DNA of 38,664 nucleotides from Spirulina sp. SIO3F2. Its GTDB lineage: Bacteria > Cyanobacteriota > Cyanobacteriia > Cyanobacteriales > Spirulinaceae. The notes under the pieces were generated by a model. It ran no database searches and had not been told where the DNA came from. It saw only the letters and a program-made list of their open reading frames with translations. Each line of letters begins with the position of its first letter. Positions within the stretch are counted from its first letter, which is position 1. Made by a program: the position numbers and the translations under genes. Location: NCBI GenBank assembly GCA_010672165.1, contig JAAHHN010000040.1:1-38664 (forward strand), read 5' to 3'. This document shows, in pieces, positions 1 to 8,386 of the stretch.

Positions 1-250
1 TGAGCTTTTCAAGTAATGTGCCTTTGTTACCGGTGTCGTTGCCAGCGTTGGTACTGCAAGCAGCGTAGGAGAAGATATCATGGCTAACCGAACCCGTGGT
101 GCAGTCGGTGTTGATATCAAAGCCCCCGCCCCCCCGATTATTGTTCCCGCCATTACCTCGGATTTGAGCTTGGGCATCGTTGCCAGCAACGGTGATGAGA
201 GTGGCAGCAACAAGGGTAGAGGCGATCGCTTTTGAGAAAAGTCCTTTCAT
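1..250 (-). CDS. Secreted Gly/Asn-rich protein, 3' end outside window
   Basis: The frame opens with ATG at 248-250 and stays open for 83 codons to the left edge, so only the N-terminal part is visible. Residues 1-28 form a signal peptide: lysines at 2 and 7, an Ala/Val/Leu/Thr core, and an AQA-Q cleavage site after about residue 28. The mature start is rich in Gly and Asn (residues 32-43) and carries cysteines at about 50 and 65, which could form a disulphide outside the cytoplasm. A GGGAGGG ribosome-binding site lies at 265-271 (reverse strand), rather far (14 nt) from the start. I do not recognise the family. It is probably a small secreted or surface protein. Confidence 0.7.
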   Translation of the reverse strand, partial: MKGLFSKAIASTLVAATLITVAGNDAQAQIRGNGGNNNRGGGGFDINTDCTTGSVSHDIFSYAACSTNAGNDTGNKGTLLEKL

Positions 251-613
251 GGTGTGTTTAAAATCCCTCCCAAGGGACAAATGACGAGTTTTCTAGAGTT
301 GGATAGAGCCTGTGACAGCCGATGTGTTTTGTGCTCTTGAATACAAGATATCGGATTGCCATGGGACTGTGGGTGAAGTTTCTGTGGAGATTGCTCGGTT
401 TTCTGTAAAGTTTCGGTGAATTGGCGGAGGACGGTGGGACTGTGGAGTTAGAGAAATCGCTGTGATTGCTGTGGAGTAAGGATTTTAGCGATCATGCTAC
501 GCTTGCTCAAATGCGATCGCTACTGCTGGATTTTGCTAGTCAAGAAACAGGGCTTAAATAAGTTTTAAACATACCTGACTACTTTTTTAATACAAAAAAA
601 CTTAAAAATTAGT
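251..613. other. Intergenic region, upstream of the secreted-protein gene
   Basis: About 360 bases without a convincing gene. It must hold the promoter of the minus-strand secreted-protein gene, but I cannot place clear -10 and -35 boxes. One HIP1 octamer lies near 512-519 and an AT-rich stretch at 551-612. I see no RNA gene or strong hairpin. Confidence 0.4.
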
Positions 614-725
614 CTAGTACTCGACGGCGGAAGTAAGCCACCTATTCAAAATCCACCCGATATCTGTCATACAGACACTTTGAACTTTGAACTCTGCACT
701 TTGAACTTCCGCCCTGCGGTACTAG
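614..725 (-). repeat. 112-bp repeat with inverted ends, family A copy 1
   Basis: A 112-bp unit with inverted ends. CTAGTAC at 614-620 pairs exactly with GTACTAG at 719-725, and the terminal 19 bp (616-634 against 705-723) match at 14 positions. Read on the minus strand, the centre carries repeated GTTCAAAGT words. A second copy at 18479-18589 matches at roughly three quarters of positions by eye, including GTTCAAAGTTCAAAGTG and TTTTGAAT. Size, inverted ends and lack of coding content suggest a non-autonomous MITE-like element. Here it overlaps the coding end of the ankyrin gene. Confidence 0.75.
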
Positions 726-1220
726 TTTTGCCCCTGCCTCCTTCAATAACTGAGCAATTTCATCCTCCTCCCCTCGCCGCAGAGCATAATCAAGCGCCGT
801 ACGATTCCACTGATCGCGCACCGACACATCTGCACCGTGCTCCAGGAGCAATTGCGTCAGAGCCACATGACCCTTAAACGAACTCAAGATCAGTGGTGTA
901 ACGCCCTCACCATCAATCCAATTCACATTCGCCCCCTGCTTGATTAAAAGCTGAGCGATCGCCAAATGGCCATCTCGTGCCGCATAGGTTAGCGCTGTAT
1001 TCGTATGCACCACACTGTTGGGGTCAACGCCTCGATTGAGCAATGCCTGCACCCGCTCCAGATCGTCTACTTTCGTGGCTTCAATCAGCTCAACACCCAA
1101 AGGTGCAGGTGCATGCTCAGTCGGTGGTTGAGATTGTCCACAACTTATATTGATGCTGACGGTAAGAATCCCAACTATTAGCAGCCTGACGATTTTCAAA
1201 AGAGCGCGTTGGGCTACCAC
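642..1220 (-). CDS. Small ankyrin-repeat lipoprotein or exported protein
   Basis: About 190 residues. The N-terminus (RALLKIVRLLIVGILTVSINISCG) has basic residues, a hydrophobic core and a Cys in a weak lipobox (NIS-C), so export or lipid anchoring is likely. It is followed by about four ankyrin repeats with typical cores (TALTYAARDGHLAIAQLL, TPLILSSFKGHVALTQLL). There is no good ATG. Possible starts are TTG at 1250, GTG at 1220 and TTG at 1199. I chose GTG 1220 because it overlaps the stop of the upstream adhesin/CHAT gene by 7 nt, suggesting translational coupling. The last 27 residues are encoded by repeat family A and are not ankyrin. Ankyrin repeats bind proteins, and the coupling suggests a partner or inhibitor of the CHAT protein, which is inference. 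Confidence 0.75.
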   Translation of the reverse strand: MVAQRALLKIVRLLIVGILTVSINISCGQSQPPTEHAPAPLGVELIEATKVDDLERVQALLNRGVDPNSVVHTNTALTYAARDGHLAIAQLLIKQGANVNWIDGEGVTPLILSSFKGHVALTQLLLEHGADVSVRDQWNRTALDYALRRGEEDEIAQLLKEAGAKLVPQGGSSKCRVQSSKCLYDRYRVDFE

Positions 1221-4200
1221 GGTGTTCCAATCATCGTAAAGGCACTCCAATAGTAGGGATGTGTAAGGTCGATTTCATCCCTGAACTGAAGTTCTGACGG
1301 CAGAGGAATTGTGCGATCGCCCACGCGCAGTCCATCAGTTTCCACCTGAACCTGAGCATGCAAAAAGCTCAATTGCGCCCGTTGTAGTGCAGAAGCCTTA
1401 ATAGGCGCTTCCCGAAGCTGACTATAAAAACTACTCATGAAGCCCAGCGTCCCCAAATCATCAATTTGCCACAGGCTGCCCATCGCGGTCTTGACGCCTG
1501 CAAGTACTGCCAAGCCTGCAAAGCCCAGCTCTGCTTCCGTATCGCCTAAGGCCGTTTGGCAAGCACTCAACACCATCAGCTCAATTGCTGGACTGTGTAG
1601 CCCCAGTTGTCGTAGCTCATTTAAACCCAGACGCTCATTGCCCATCTGGATATAAGAATCCTGGGGTGTGCCAGCTTGGAAGTTACTGTGGGTTGCCAGG
1701 TGGAGCATTCCGTAGGGGGTTTGCGATCGCGATTCTTTAAGCTGCTTGGCACTAAAGTTGTCATCTTGCAGCGATTCGCCCTCCCATAGCTCCTGGGTTA
1801 ATAGCTCGACTTCCACGCCAGCGGCAGGTAGGGGCTCATGCTCATCAAACGTACTGGTTCCCATCGCCAATAGATCCATATGGGTGATGGGCCGATAGCT
1901 CAAATCACTCAAGCCCATACTGGGCATCAAGCTTAAGCTATATTGCTCTACTAAAAACTCCTCACCACTATGGAGGGCCGCAATGGGGAGCGATCGCAAC
2001 CCAGAATCGAGCAAGAACGTCAGATGCTCAATCCCTGCCGCCTCAATATCTGCCAGCATGGGTTCAATTAACCATTGATATAGCTTTTGGGCAGGGGGTA
2101 AATAGTCCTGGCGCTGGCTACTCGTCACCCGACGGCGAAAACTCCGGGCTTGACGCATGACCATTTGCCGATTAGCGGGCACAGCTTGCATAATCGGGTC
2201 GCCATTAGGCGGCACGAGGATCAGGAAGAGTTGATCGGTAGGCTGGGGCTCAGTGCTCATCCCCAAGGGTGGCGCAAAGATCCCATAGAGCAGTGCGGGA
2301 CTAACCCCTGTAATCGCTTCAATATCCCGCAAGCTCGCTTGGGCATCTGCCACTGAGACAACAGATCCGCCCCCTGAACCCTCTCCACCCGAACCGGAAG
2401 CGCTACTGTCTGAATCACTGCTGCTGTTATTCGTTGCGGCCGCATCTGAGCTTGAAGCTGAATCCGCACTGTCGCTGCTACTGCTGCCCTCACCTGAGGC
2501 TGATCCACCCGAATCGCCCCCAGTTGCCGTTTCCCCTGCCGCAGCACTCCCCCCACCTGAGGCACTCGAACCATTGTCACTGGAGCCACTGCTCCCAGAT
2601 GAGTTAGAGCCTGCTGAGCCATTATCGCCAGACATTCCTGAGGCGCTGCCGGAAGTGCCTGCACTATTGCTCGCTCCCCCGGAACCGGAACTCGCACTAT
2701 TCCCAGCCGCATGGGTTGCACTGCTACCCCCAGATAAGCTGGAACTGCCTGAGCCACTACCACCGGATGTTCCTGAGGCGCTGCCAGAAGCACCTGTGCT
2801 ACTGCTAGCCCCCCCGGAATCAGAACTAGCACTAGCACTACTGCCACCGGACGCCCCTGCACTACTACTTGCCCCTCCTGCTGAGCCAGACCCCGCAGCA
2901 CCACTGCTCCCCGCAGTTCCGGCGCTGCCATTGCTTGCTACAGAACCAGTAGAGCCCCCACTGGTAGCACTCGCGCTCCCTCCAGACGCTGCCGAACCTG
3001 CTGTACCGCTACCGCTTACTGCACTACTATTTCCTGCATTGAAGCCAACCGAAGCCGCCCCAGCCGCCCCTCCAGTTCCGCCACTGCCGCTAGCAGATCC
3101 AGAACTGCTTCCTGTGCTACCCGCAGCCCCAGCCGACCCTGCTGCACCGACACCACCAGCCGCAACATCACCGCCCGCACCGCTGGCAGCAGCCGACCCA
3201 CTAGCTCCAGCGCTTGCGCCTGCATCTCCACTACCGGAAGCAAAGTAGGCATTAAACGCGCTGCCAAATGACTGTTCTGCATGGGCAAAAGCGGCGGCAG
3301 CGCTCCCAAAGCTACCCCCACCACCACTGCCGCTGAAACTGGCAGCATCACTACTGCTACTGTCACTGCTGCTACTGGTTGTTTGAGCGAGATCAACAAC
3401 ATTCAAACCCTCTAGTTCTTCTAGAGATTCAAGAGGCTCAGGGAGCGGGTCTGGCGTAACATCACCCGAGGGACTGGTTGCGATCTCACCAAAAAAGGGA
3501 CTGGGGCTGAAGGGGGGGATGACAGGCTCATCCGGATCGAGAATCGGATCAACCGAACCCAGAATCTTGAGTGTGCCCAAATCACGGCTGGAGAAAGATT
3601 GAGTGGGCTGAAGGGTTTGGCTCCGATTGGTGATTGCCCCAACAGTGCCGCTGGTGTTAAAGCTGGCCGCCAGATCAAACCGGGGGCTGGGGTTACGGGT
3701 GGCATAGTCAATCACAATATTGGCGGTGGGGCTACCTATACCACCGACGTTGGAAATACTGGCGATCGAACCATCATGGGCAAGAAAGGAACCTGTAACC
3801 CGAAAGTCGCGTTTGGTGGTGATGTTAATCGCGCCGCCTGTACCGGAGTTGCTGTTGCCTTGGGCGTTAATCAAAGCCAAGAGCACCGCCCCACGGGAGT
3901 CGATAGCGATCGCGCCCCCATTCCCGGCCGTCGAAGAACTATCCAGACGACCCCCTTGCAAGACCCGATTGCGGAGAATGTCGAGGTCAATTGCACCGCC
4001 CTGAGTCGTTATATGGCCAAAGTTGGTCGTGTTGCGACTAGCGATCGCCACCTGACCGCCTTGAGTGGTGATGTTTTGAGCGTTAATGCCAATACTGGCA
4101 TCCCGATTCACGCTTGAAGTGAGGGTGACGTTGCCGCTAGTCGTGGTGATATTCCCTAAATTCAGGTTATTACGCCCGTCAACGCTGATATTGCCTGCTC

Positions 4201-6856
4201 CTGAATTCAAGGTTCCGGTGGTGAGAACTTTATTGTTGGCGCTGACTAGATCAATTTGCCCGCCGCTGGTTGAAAGATTCCCCAAGGTCGTGGTGATTAA
4301 GGTTTTGAGATTGACTGCTCCACCATTGGTTGTGATGTCTTGGGTAGTGATCGCAAAGGGGTCGACTCGACCGACAGGGTTGGCTAGGTTCACCGCGCCC
4401 CCATTGGTTTGGATTCTGCCAACATTTAAGTTGTTGCGACTGCTCAGGGTAATAGACCCGGTATCCGTAGTGATGGTTTGGGCATGAATCCCCACATCGG
4501 TTTCTGAGCGGGCTACAGCAGAATTGAGGCTAACGCTGCCACTGGTGGTGGTTATTGCGCTCACGGTCACGCTATTGCGCCCTTCAATATCAATATTCCC
4601 CGCACCCGAAGCGATCGTTCCCGTCGTGATCGTGCGATTAGCCAACAACGAAATATCCACCGCTCCACCCGCCGTATTGATGTTCCCGAGTTCGGTGGTG
4701 CTGCGGGTATTAACATTGACTGCCCCACCATTAGTCGTGATGTTCTGGGTATTAATGGCAAAGGGGGCTTCTCGACTCGCCGCGTTGTTGAGATTGACTG
4801 CTCCCCCATTAGTTTGGATCGTGCCGACATTCAAATTGTTGTGACTGCTGAGGGTAACGGAACCCGTATCGGTCGTGATGGTTTGGGCATGAATCCCCAC
4901 ATCGGTTGCAGTGCGACCCACTGATGAGTTGAGGTTGACGTTGCCGCTGGTGGTGGCGATCGCTCCCACGGTCAGATTACTGCGACTTTCTAACTCAATA
5001 TTGCCCACCCCCGAATCAATCATTCCAGTGGTGAGGGCGTTATTGCCTGTTATCGCAATATCTACTAGCCCCCCAGCCGTGGCAATATTCCCGAACTGGG
5101 TGATATTGGAGTTCGTCACCTGTACTGCACCGCCGTTGGTCGTGATCTGGCCCAGATGGATTTGATTGCGCCCTTGAATGGTTAATGCACCACCATTGGT
5201 ATAGAGATGGCTGGTGCTGGGATCTTGCGCCAACACTTGGCTATCGCTTTGATTCGCAATCAACCTTAGGTTCAGGGCGTTGCCGCCCGCCAAAATCGGT
5301 GTCGCTTCATTAAAGACAATATTGTCGCTCGCTTGCAGCGTTAGGGTGCGATCGGCGGCAAAGCCTGTGGTATCTAGTTGTGCTCCCGCTGACCAGGTAA
5401 TGTTTTTATTCGCTTCAAGGGTGAGATCGTTTGTGCTCAGAAGCGATCGCAGATCCGCCACCCCAATCGTCTGATCCCCACCATTTTCAGCATTATCCCA
5501 GAAGTGATCGCTCAAACCGCTGGGCAATGTCCCTACTGAGCCAGTCGTGATTGTGATGTTGCGGGGGTCAAGCAACAGTTGCCCAATTTCACCAAATGCA
5601 GCGTAGGTGCTAGCTGTGCCTGTGAATGCCAGGGTTTCCTTACCACTGACTTCAATAAAGCCACCATCTCCGCCAAACAGCCCCCCCTCCGCCGAGACCT
5701 GCCCGCCAAAGCGGGTGTTCTGATCTGCCCAGACAATGACCCGTCCCCCATCACCGAAGATCCCAGCATCGGCATATAGGCTGCTAGCGGCATCCACCAC
5801 CGTATAGGTGGCATTCGGCAACCCGCCCTGACCGTGATATTCACCCCCCACCCGAATGGTGCCGCCGTCTGTTGCACCAGACGCATCCAGCATTGCCTCC
5901 ACCAGGCCGACATTTTGACCCAGCACAGCAATTTCGCCGCCCTGAGCACCCGAAACATCGACGCTCCCGGTCACAAGACTGGTCTGGGTTTCTAGCGGAA
6001 TTTCCGTTCCGGTTGCGGTTAAGGTGACGGTATTCGCATCCGCAGCCAGACCCAAGTTGCTTAAACCTGCGTTGTCTGCTCCGGTCAGTAAGGCAGGGAG
6101 TGTCAGGGGATTGATGGATAGCACATTGCCCTGAAGATCTCGGGGCGCTTCGATTTCCAAGCTCAACAACTGACCCGACTGAGAAATATTCACCAAGCTG
6201 CTGTTGGGCACGGCCGCGATCGTGATTTGCCCAGCTGACGCAGTCAGTTCTCCAGTGTTGATGACGATATCCGCCACCAAGCCCAAATGTTGGCCAGTGC
6301 TGACAGCGAGATCTCCCGCATTGACGATCGCCCCGCCTTGAGCCAAGTCAAAAGCAAACTGATTGGGGTTGCCCACCAAAGCGGTGTAGTCTGCACTCCC
6401 CACCGCTTCAAACCATTGCCCATTACCAAAGCCGATCCCGGTGGCGGTGGTGGCGACAAAGTCGGCGGGTACATTGAGGCTGGCGTTGGGGCCAAAGACC
6501 AGCCCCGCCGGGTTCATCAGATACAAGTTGGAATGACCACCCAAAACCTGAATCAAACCGTCGATTTGGGAGGGATTACCGCCGATCACACGCCCCAAAA
6601 TATTCTGCACTTGGGGTTGACTCAGAAAATTGGCAATTTCTCCAGATGTCAGGCCAAAGTCTTGGAAACTATGGAACAGGTTTGCGCCATCGCTAGAGAA
6701 GCTGCCCCCTTCAATGAGATAGGTGCCGTTGTTTGTTGTAATTAGAGTTCCTGTGCCGTCGGCGGCTGGGGTGATAGATTGCCCAACGGCGATAGGTGTT
6801 GTGGCAGCCCAGACGATAAGCGCTGTTGTGGTTGGTAGAATGCGATCGCGCATCAT
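1214..6856 (-). CDS. Two-partner-secretion adhesin fused to C-terminal CHAT protease domain
   Basis: 1880 residues. A signal peptide (about 1-25) is followed by a filamentous-haemagglutinin-type TPS secretion domain (about 26-150) with the MNPAGLVFGPNASL signature at 114-127. TPS domains direct export through a TpsB/FhaC outer-membrane pore, which is not in this window. Residues of about 590-990 are near-identical repeat modules rich in Gly, Asn and Thr, probably a beta-helix stalk. Residues of about 1155-1497 are a Ser/Gly/Ala linker. The C-terminus is a CHAT (caspase-like) domain with both members of the catalytic dyad visible: His about 1723 in HLATH and Cys1766 in LSACQTALG. A GGGAGAG ribosome-binding site precedes ATG 6856. 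Such fusions are known in cyanobacteria. The substrate is unknown. A surface-displayed or released protease is the natural reading. Confidence 0.9.
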   Translation of the reverse strand: MMRDRILPTTTALIVWAATTPIAVGQSITPAADGTGTLITTNNGTYLIEGGSFSSDGANLFHSFQDFGLTSGEIANFLSQPQVQNILGRVIGGNPSQIDGLIQVLGGHSNLYLMNPAGLVFGPNASLNVPADFVATTATGIGFGNGQWFEAVGSADYTALVGNPNQFAFDLAQGGAIVNAGDLAVSTGQHLGLVADIVINTGELTASAGQITIAAVPNSSLVNISQSGQLLSLEIEAPRDLQGNVLSINPLTLPALLTGADNAGLSNLGLAADANTVTLTATGTEIPLETQTSLVTGSVDVSGAQGGEIAVLGQNVGLVEAMLDASGATDGGTIRVGGEYHGQGGLPNATYTVVDAASSLYADAGIFGDGGRVIVWADQNTRFGGQVSAEGGLFGGDGGFIEVSGKETLAFTGTASTYAAFGEIGQLLLDPRNITITTGSVGTLPSGLSDHFWDNAENGGDQTIGVADLRSLLSTNDLTLEANKNITWSAGAQLDTTGFAADRTLTLQASDNIVFNEATPILAGGNALNLRLIANQSDSQVLAQDPSTSHLYTNGGALTIQGRNQIHLGQITTNGGAVQVTNSNITQFGNIATAGGLVDIAITGNNALTTGMIDSGVGNIELESRSNLTVGAIATTSGNVNLNSSVGRTATDVGIHAQTITTDTGSVTLSSHNNLNVGTIQTNGGAVNLNNAASREAPFAINTQNITTNGGAVNVNTRSTTELGNINTAGGAVDISLLANRTITTGTIASGAGNIDIEGRNSVTVSAITTTSGSVSLNSAVARSETDVGIHAQTITTDTGSITLSSRNNLNVGRIQTNGGAVNLANPVGRVDPFAITTQDITTNGGAVNLKTLITTTLGNLSTSGGQIDLVSANNKVLTTGTLNSGAGNISVDGRNNLNLGNITTTSGNVTLTSSVNRDASIGINAQNITTQGGQVAIASRNTTNFGHITTQGGAIDLDILRNRVLQGGRLDSSSTAGNGGAIAIDSRGAVLLALINAQGNSNSGTGGAINITTKRDFRVTGSFLAHDGSIASISNVGGIGSPTANIVIDYATRNPSPRFDLAASFNTSGTVGAITNRSQTLQPTQSFSSRDLGTLKILGSVDPILDPDEPVIPPFSPSPFFGEIATSPSGDVTPDPLPEPLESLEELEGLNVVDLAQTTSSSSDSSSSDAASFSGSGGGGSFGSAAAAFAHAEQSFGSAFNAYFASGSGDAGASAGASGSAAASGAGGDVAAGGVGAAGSAGAAGSTGSSSGSASGSGGTGGAAGAASVGFNAGNSSAVSGSGTAGSAASGGSASATSGGSTGSVASNGSAGTAGSSGAAGSGSAGGASSSAGASGGSSASASSDSGGASSSTGASGSASGTSGGSGSGSSSLSGGSSATHAAGNSASSGSGGASNSAGTSGSASGMSGDNGSAGSNSSGSSGSSDNGSSASGGGSAAAGETATGGDSGGSASGEGSSSSDSADSASSSDAAATNNSSSDSDSSASGSGGEGSGGGSVVSVADAQASLRDIEAITGVSPALLYGIFAPPLGMSTEPQPTDQLFLILVPPNGDPIMQAVPANRQMVMRQARSFRRRVTSSQRQDYLPPAQKLYQWLIEPMLADIEAAGIEHLTFLLDSGLRSLPIAALHSGEEFLVEQYSLSLMPSMGLSDLSYRPITHMDLLAMGTSTFDEHEPLPAAGVEVELLTQELWEGESLQDDNFSAKQLKESRSQTPYGMLHLATHSNFQAGTPQDSYIQMGNERLGLNELRQLGLHSPAIELMVLSACQTALGDTEAELGFAGLAVLAGVKTAMGSLWQIDDLGTLGFMSSFYSQLREAPIKASALQRAQLSFLHAQVQVETDGLRVGDRTIPLPSELQFRDEIDLTHPYYWSAFTMIGTPW
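2350..3392 (-). repeat. Ser/Gly/Ala low-complexity linker within the adhesin/CHAT gene
   Basis: About 1 kb encodes roughly 340 residues made almost only of Ser, Gly, Ala, with some Asn, Asp and Thr. It separates the repeat stalk from the CHAT domain. The low-complexity code leaves long open frames on the opposite strand and in other frames, which I treat as shadows. Confidence 0.8.
4090..5000 (-). repeat. Direct repeats of about 405 bp inside the adhesin gene
   Basis: The segment around 4476 recurs around 4881, exactly 405 bp (135 codons) apart, with long identical runs. Flanking units are more diverged copies. Each unit encodes the same order of short strands (for example GIHAQTITTDTGS, then SRNNLNVG or SHNNLNVG, then IQTNGGAVNL), as expected for beta-helix rungs expanded by unequal exchange. 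Confidence 0.75.
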
Positions 6857-6926
6857 GAAGCTCTCCCTAACTCAAGCCCTGTCTGCTATAGATGCATCAA
6901 CAGTCACTTTGACTGCTGGCCCAATC

Positions 6927-6947
6927 GCACCCGAATAACACGGGTGC
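6927..6947. promoter_or_regulatory. GC-rich hairpin upstream of adhesin/CHAT gene
   Basis: GCACCCG at 6927-6933 pairs perfectly with CGGGTGC at 6941-6947 around a 7-nt loop, 70-90 nt upstream of the adhesin start. There is no T-run on the minus strand, so it is more likely a leader structure or operator than a terminator. Confidence 0.4.
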
Positions 6948-6956
6948 TCTCAAAAA

Positions 6957-6973
6957 ATGTTCATTATGAACAT
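6957..6973. promoter_or_regulatory. Perfect 17-bp palindrome, candidate operator
   Basis: ATGTTCAT and ATGAACAT flank a single central T. The perfect dyad lies about 100 nt upstream of the adhesin/CHAT start. Size and symmetry fit a dimeric regulator site, but I cannot assign the regulator. Confidence 0.4.
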
Positions 6974-7262
6974 GTCAGCAATACCCCTATTGTAAGGGGA
7001 ATACTGTGAATTTCCTGTGAAAGGTAGCAATTTTGCCTATAATATTAATCCATTCGCAATAACTCTCTTCAGAGAAAAAAAGAGAATTTTTTTCTCCCGT
7101 GAGCGAATATTTTAGTGATGATTGATGGGATGCATAAGCAAAATATGACCACGGCATTTCAGGAGCAGCGATCGCATGGCAATTAGACCTCACTTCCAGT
7201 TACGAATACTTAGACTTTTCGGGGTGTTCAAACAGCATAAAAAAACGGTATTGGGAAAATGC
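6974..7262. other. Intergenic region between rbgA and the adhesin gene
   Basis: AT-rich spacer of about 290 bases. A perfect 10-bp inverted repeat (GAGAAAAAAA at 7072-7081, TTTTTTTCTC at 7087-7096, 5-nt loop) lies downstream of rbgA and could act as a weak AT-rich terminator. A smaller hairpin, CCCCT/AGGGG, lies near 6983-6998. The short open frame at 6987-7193 has no family resemblance and I do not call it a gene. Confidence 0.35.
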
Positions 7263-8108
7263 TTAAGTCGGTGGTAGTTCGAGAGCGATCGCGCCTAAAT
7301 CGCCTCGCCGAAAATCATTCAGCATAAAGACCGCCACCCGCTCCGTATCGCCCCGATAACGCTTTTGGGCCAAGTCGTAGATATATTCTTCGCCAGTATC
7401 GTAATCTAGCGGATCAAGTTTGTAGCGATCGCGCAGCCAACCTTCTGAACCTAAATTTACCAACTGCTCCACCATCGCCGCCGCCACCCGCTGATTATCA
7501 TAAGCCGCCTCACCAATATCTTCACAGATGGCTAACTTTACGGCATCTGCCTGATCTTCCAGCCGCCAGGGAATAACTCCCGGTGCATCCAATAGCTCGA
7601 TCGCCTCTGAAATCCGCACCCATTGCAACTGCCGCGTTACCCCTGCCCGCCGCGCACTCTTAACCGCCTTGCGCTTGACCATCCGATTGATTAGCGCTGA
7701 CTTACCCACATTCGGCAGCCCCATCACCAACGCCCGCACAGCTCGGGGTCGCATCCCTCGATTTTTGCGTCGCTCATTTACCTTCTCGCCCACCGCTTGA
7801 GCCGCTTTCAAGATCGGTTTTAATCCCTTACCATTCTTGGCATTTGTCCAATGGGCATATTCCCCTTGCTGAGCAAACCAGGCCTGCCAAGGCGATCGCA
7901 ACTCATCTGGAATCATATCCATACGATTAACCACCAATACCCGAGGTTTTTCCCCCAGCCAATCCCGCACATTAGGATGCTGTGAAGCGATGGGAATGCG
8001 GGCATCGAGCACTTCAAAGACCACATCTACACGGCTGAGATGGTCTTTGAGTTGACGTTCGGCTTTGGCGATGTGGCCGGGATACCACTGAATCGGCGGT
8101 GAGGTCAT
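7263..8108 (-). CDS. rbgA: Ribosome biogenesis GTPase, RbgA/YlqF family
   Basis: 281 residues, the usual family length. The GTPase motifs occur in the circularly permuted order that defines the family: NRMD (G4, 61-64) comes before GLPNVGKS (G1, 130-137) and DAPG (G3, 174-177). DARIP at 35-39 is also typical. The C-terminal 100 residues form the small RNA-binding helical domain. RbgA acts in a late step of 50S ribosomal subunit assembly in the cytoplasm, helping proteins such as uL16 to join. The start is ATG at 8108, with no strong ribosome-binding site. It is probably transcribed alone. Confidence 0.93.
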   Translation of the reverse strand: MTSPPIQWYPGHIAKAERQLKDHLSRVDVVFEVLDARIPIASQHPNVRDWLGEKPRVLVVNRMDMIPDELRSPWQAWFAQQGEYAHWTNAKNGKGLKPILKAAQAVGEKVNERRKNRGMRPRAVRALVMGLPNVGKSALINRMVKRKAVKSARRAGVTRQLQWVRISEAIELLDAPGVIPWRLEDQADAVKLAICEDIGEAAYDNQRVAAAMVEQLVNLGSEGWLRDRYKLDPLDYDTGEEYIYDLAQKRYRGDTERVAVFMLNDFRRGDLGAIALELPPT

Positions 8109-8153
8109 AACAAGCAGCTTGGCGTACTGCTGTATTTTAGGGTGCGTCGTCCG

Positions 8154-8197
8154 TTAACGCCAGAAGTCTGATGGGATAAGGGATAGAGCGCCCGACC
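8154..8197 (-). repeat. Dispersed 44-bp repeat, family B copy 1
   Basis: On the minus strand this segment reads TATCCCTTATC..., AGACTTCTG and CGTTAA with the same spacing as at 18599-18642. About 34 of 44 positions match. The copy sits just upstream of rbgA. It is a short non-coding dispersed repeat of unknown origin. Confidence 0.6.
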
Positions 8198-8386
8198 CCC
8201 CAAAACAGGACAAGGGGCTGTAAGTCAGTTATAGCAAGCGTTTAAAGTCTAACTGGCGACAGCTCCTAATGGGTTGGGGCGAGGGGAAGATCAGGTTGAG
8301 TTCTCTAATCGGCCACTTTTTACCCCTGACAACCGCAATGGGGCTACCTAGGATGAAAGAAGTTCAAGCCACCGCCCTTATTCGTG

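Noticed and set aside
2257-2931. Minus-strand open frame of 224 codons in another frame of the adhesin gene
   Set aside because: Low-complexity frame-shifted reading of the same linker. Stops are rare there because of base composition.
2574-3248. Plus-strand open frame of 224 codons, rich in Pro, Leu and Ala
   Set aside because: It is the antisense shadow of the Ser/Gly/Ala linker codons in the adhesin gene. No ribosome-binding site or family resemblance.
4090-5000. Regular repeats that might suggest a CRISPR array
   Set aside because: Units are about 405 bp, coding, in frame and without unique spacers.
6987-7193. 68-codon minus-strand frame between rbgA and the adhesin gene
   Set aside because: No ribosome-binding site or recognisable domain, and it covers an AT-rich inverted repeat.
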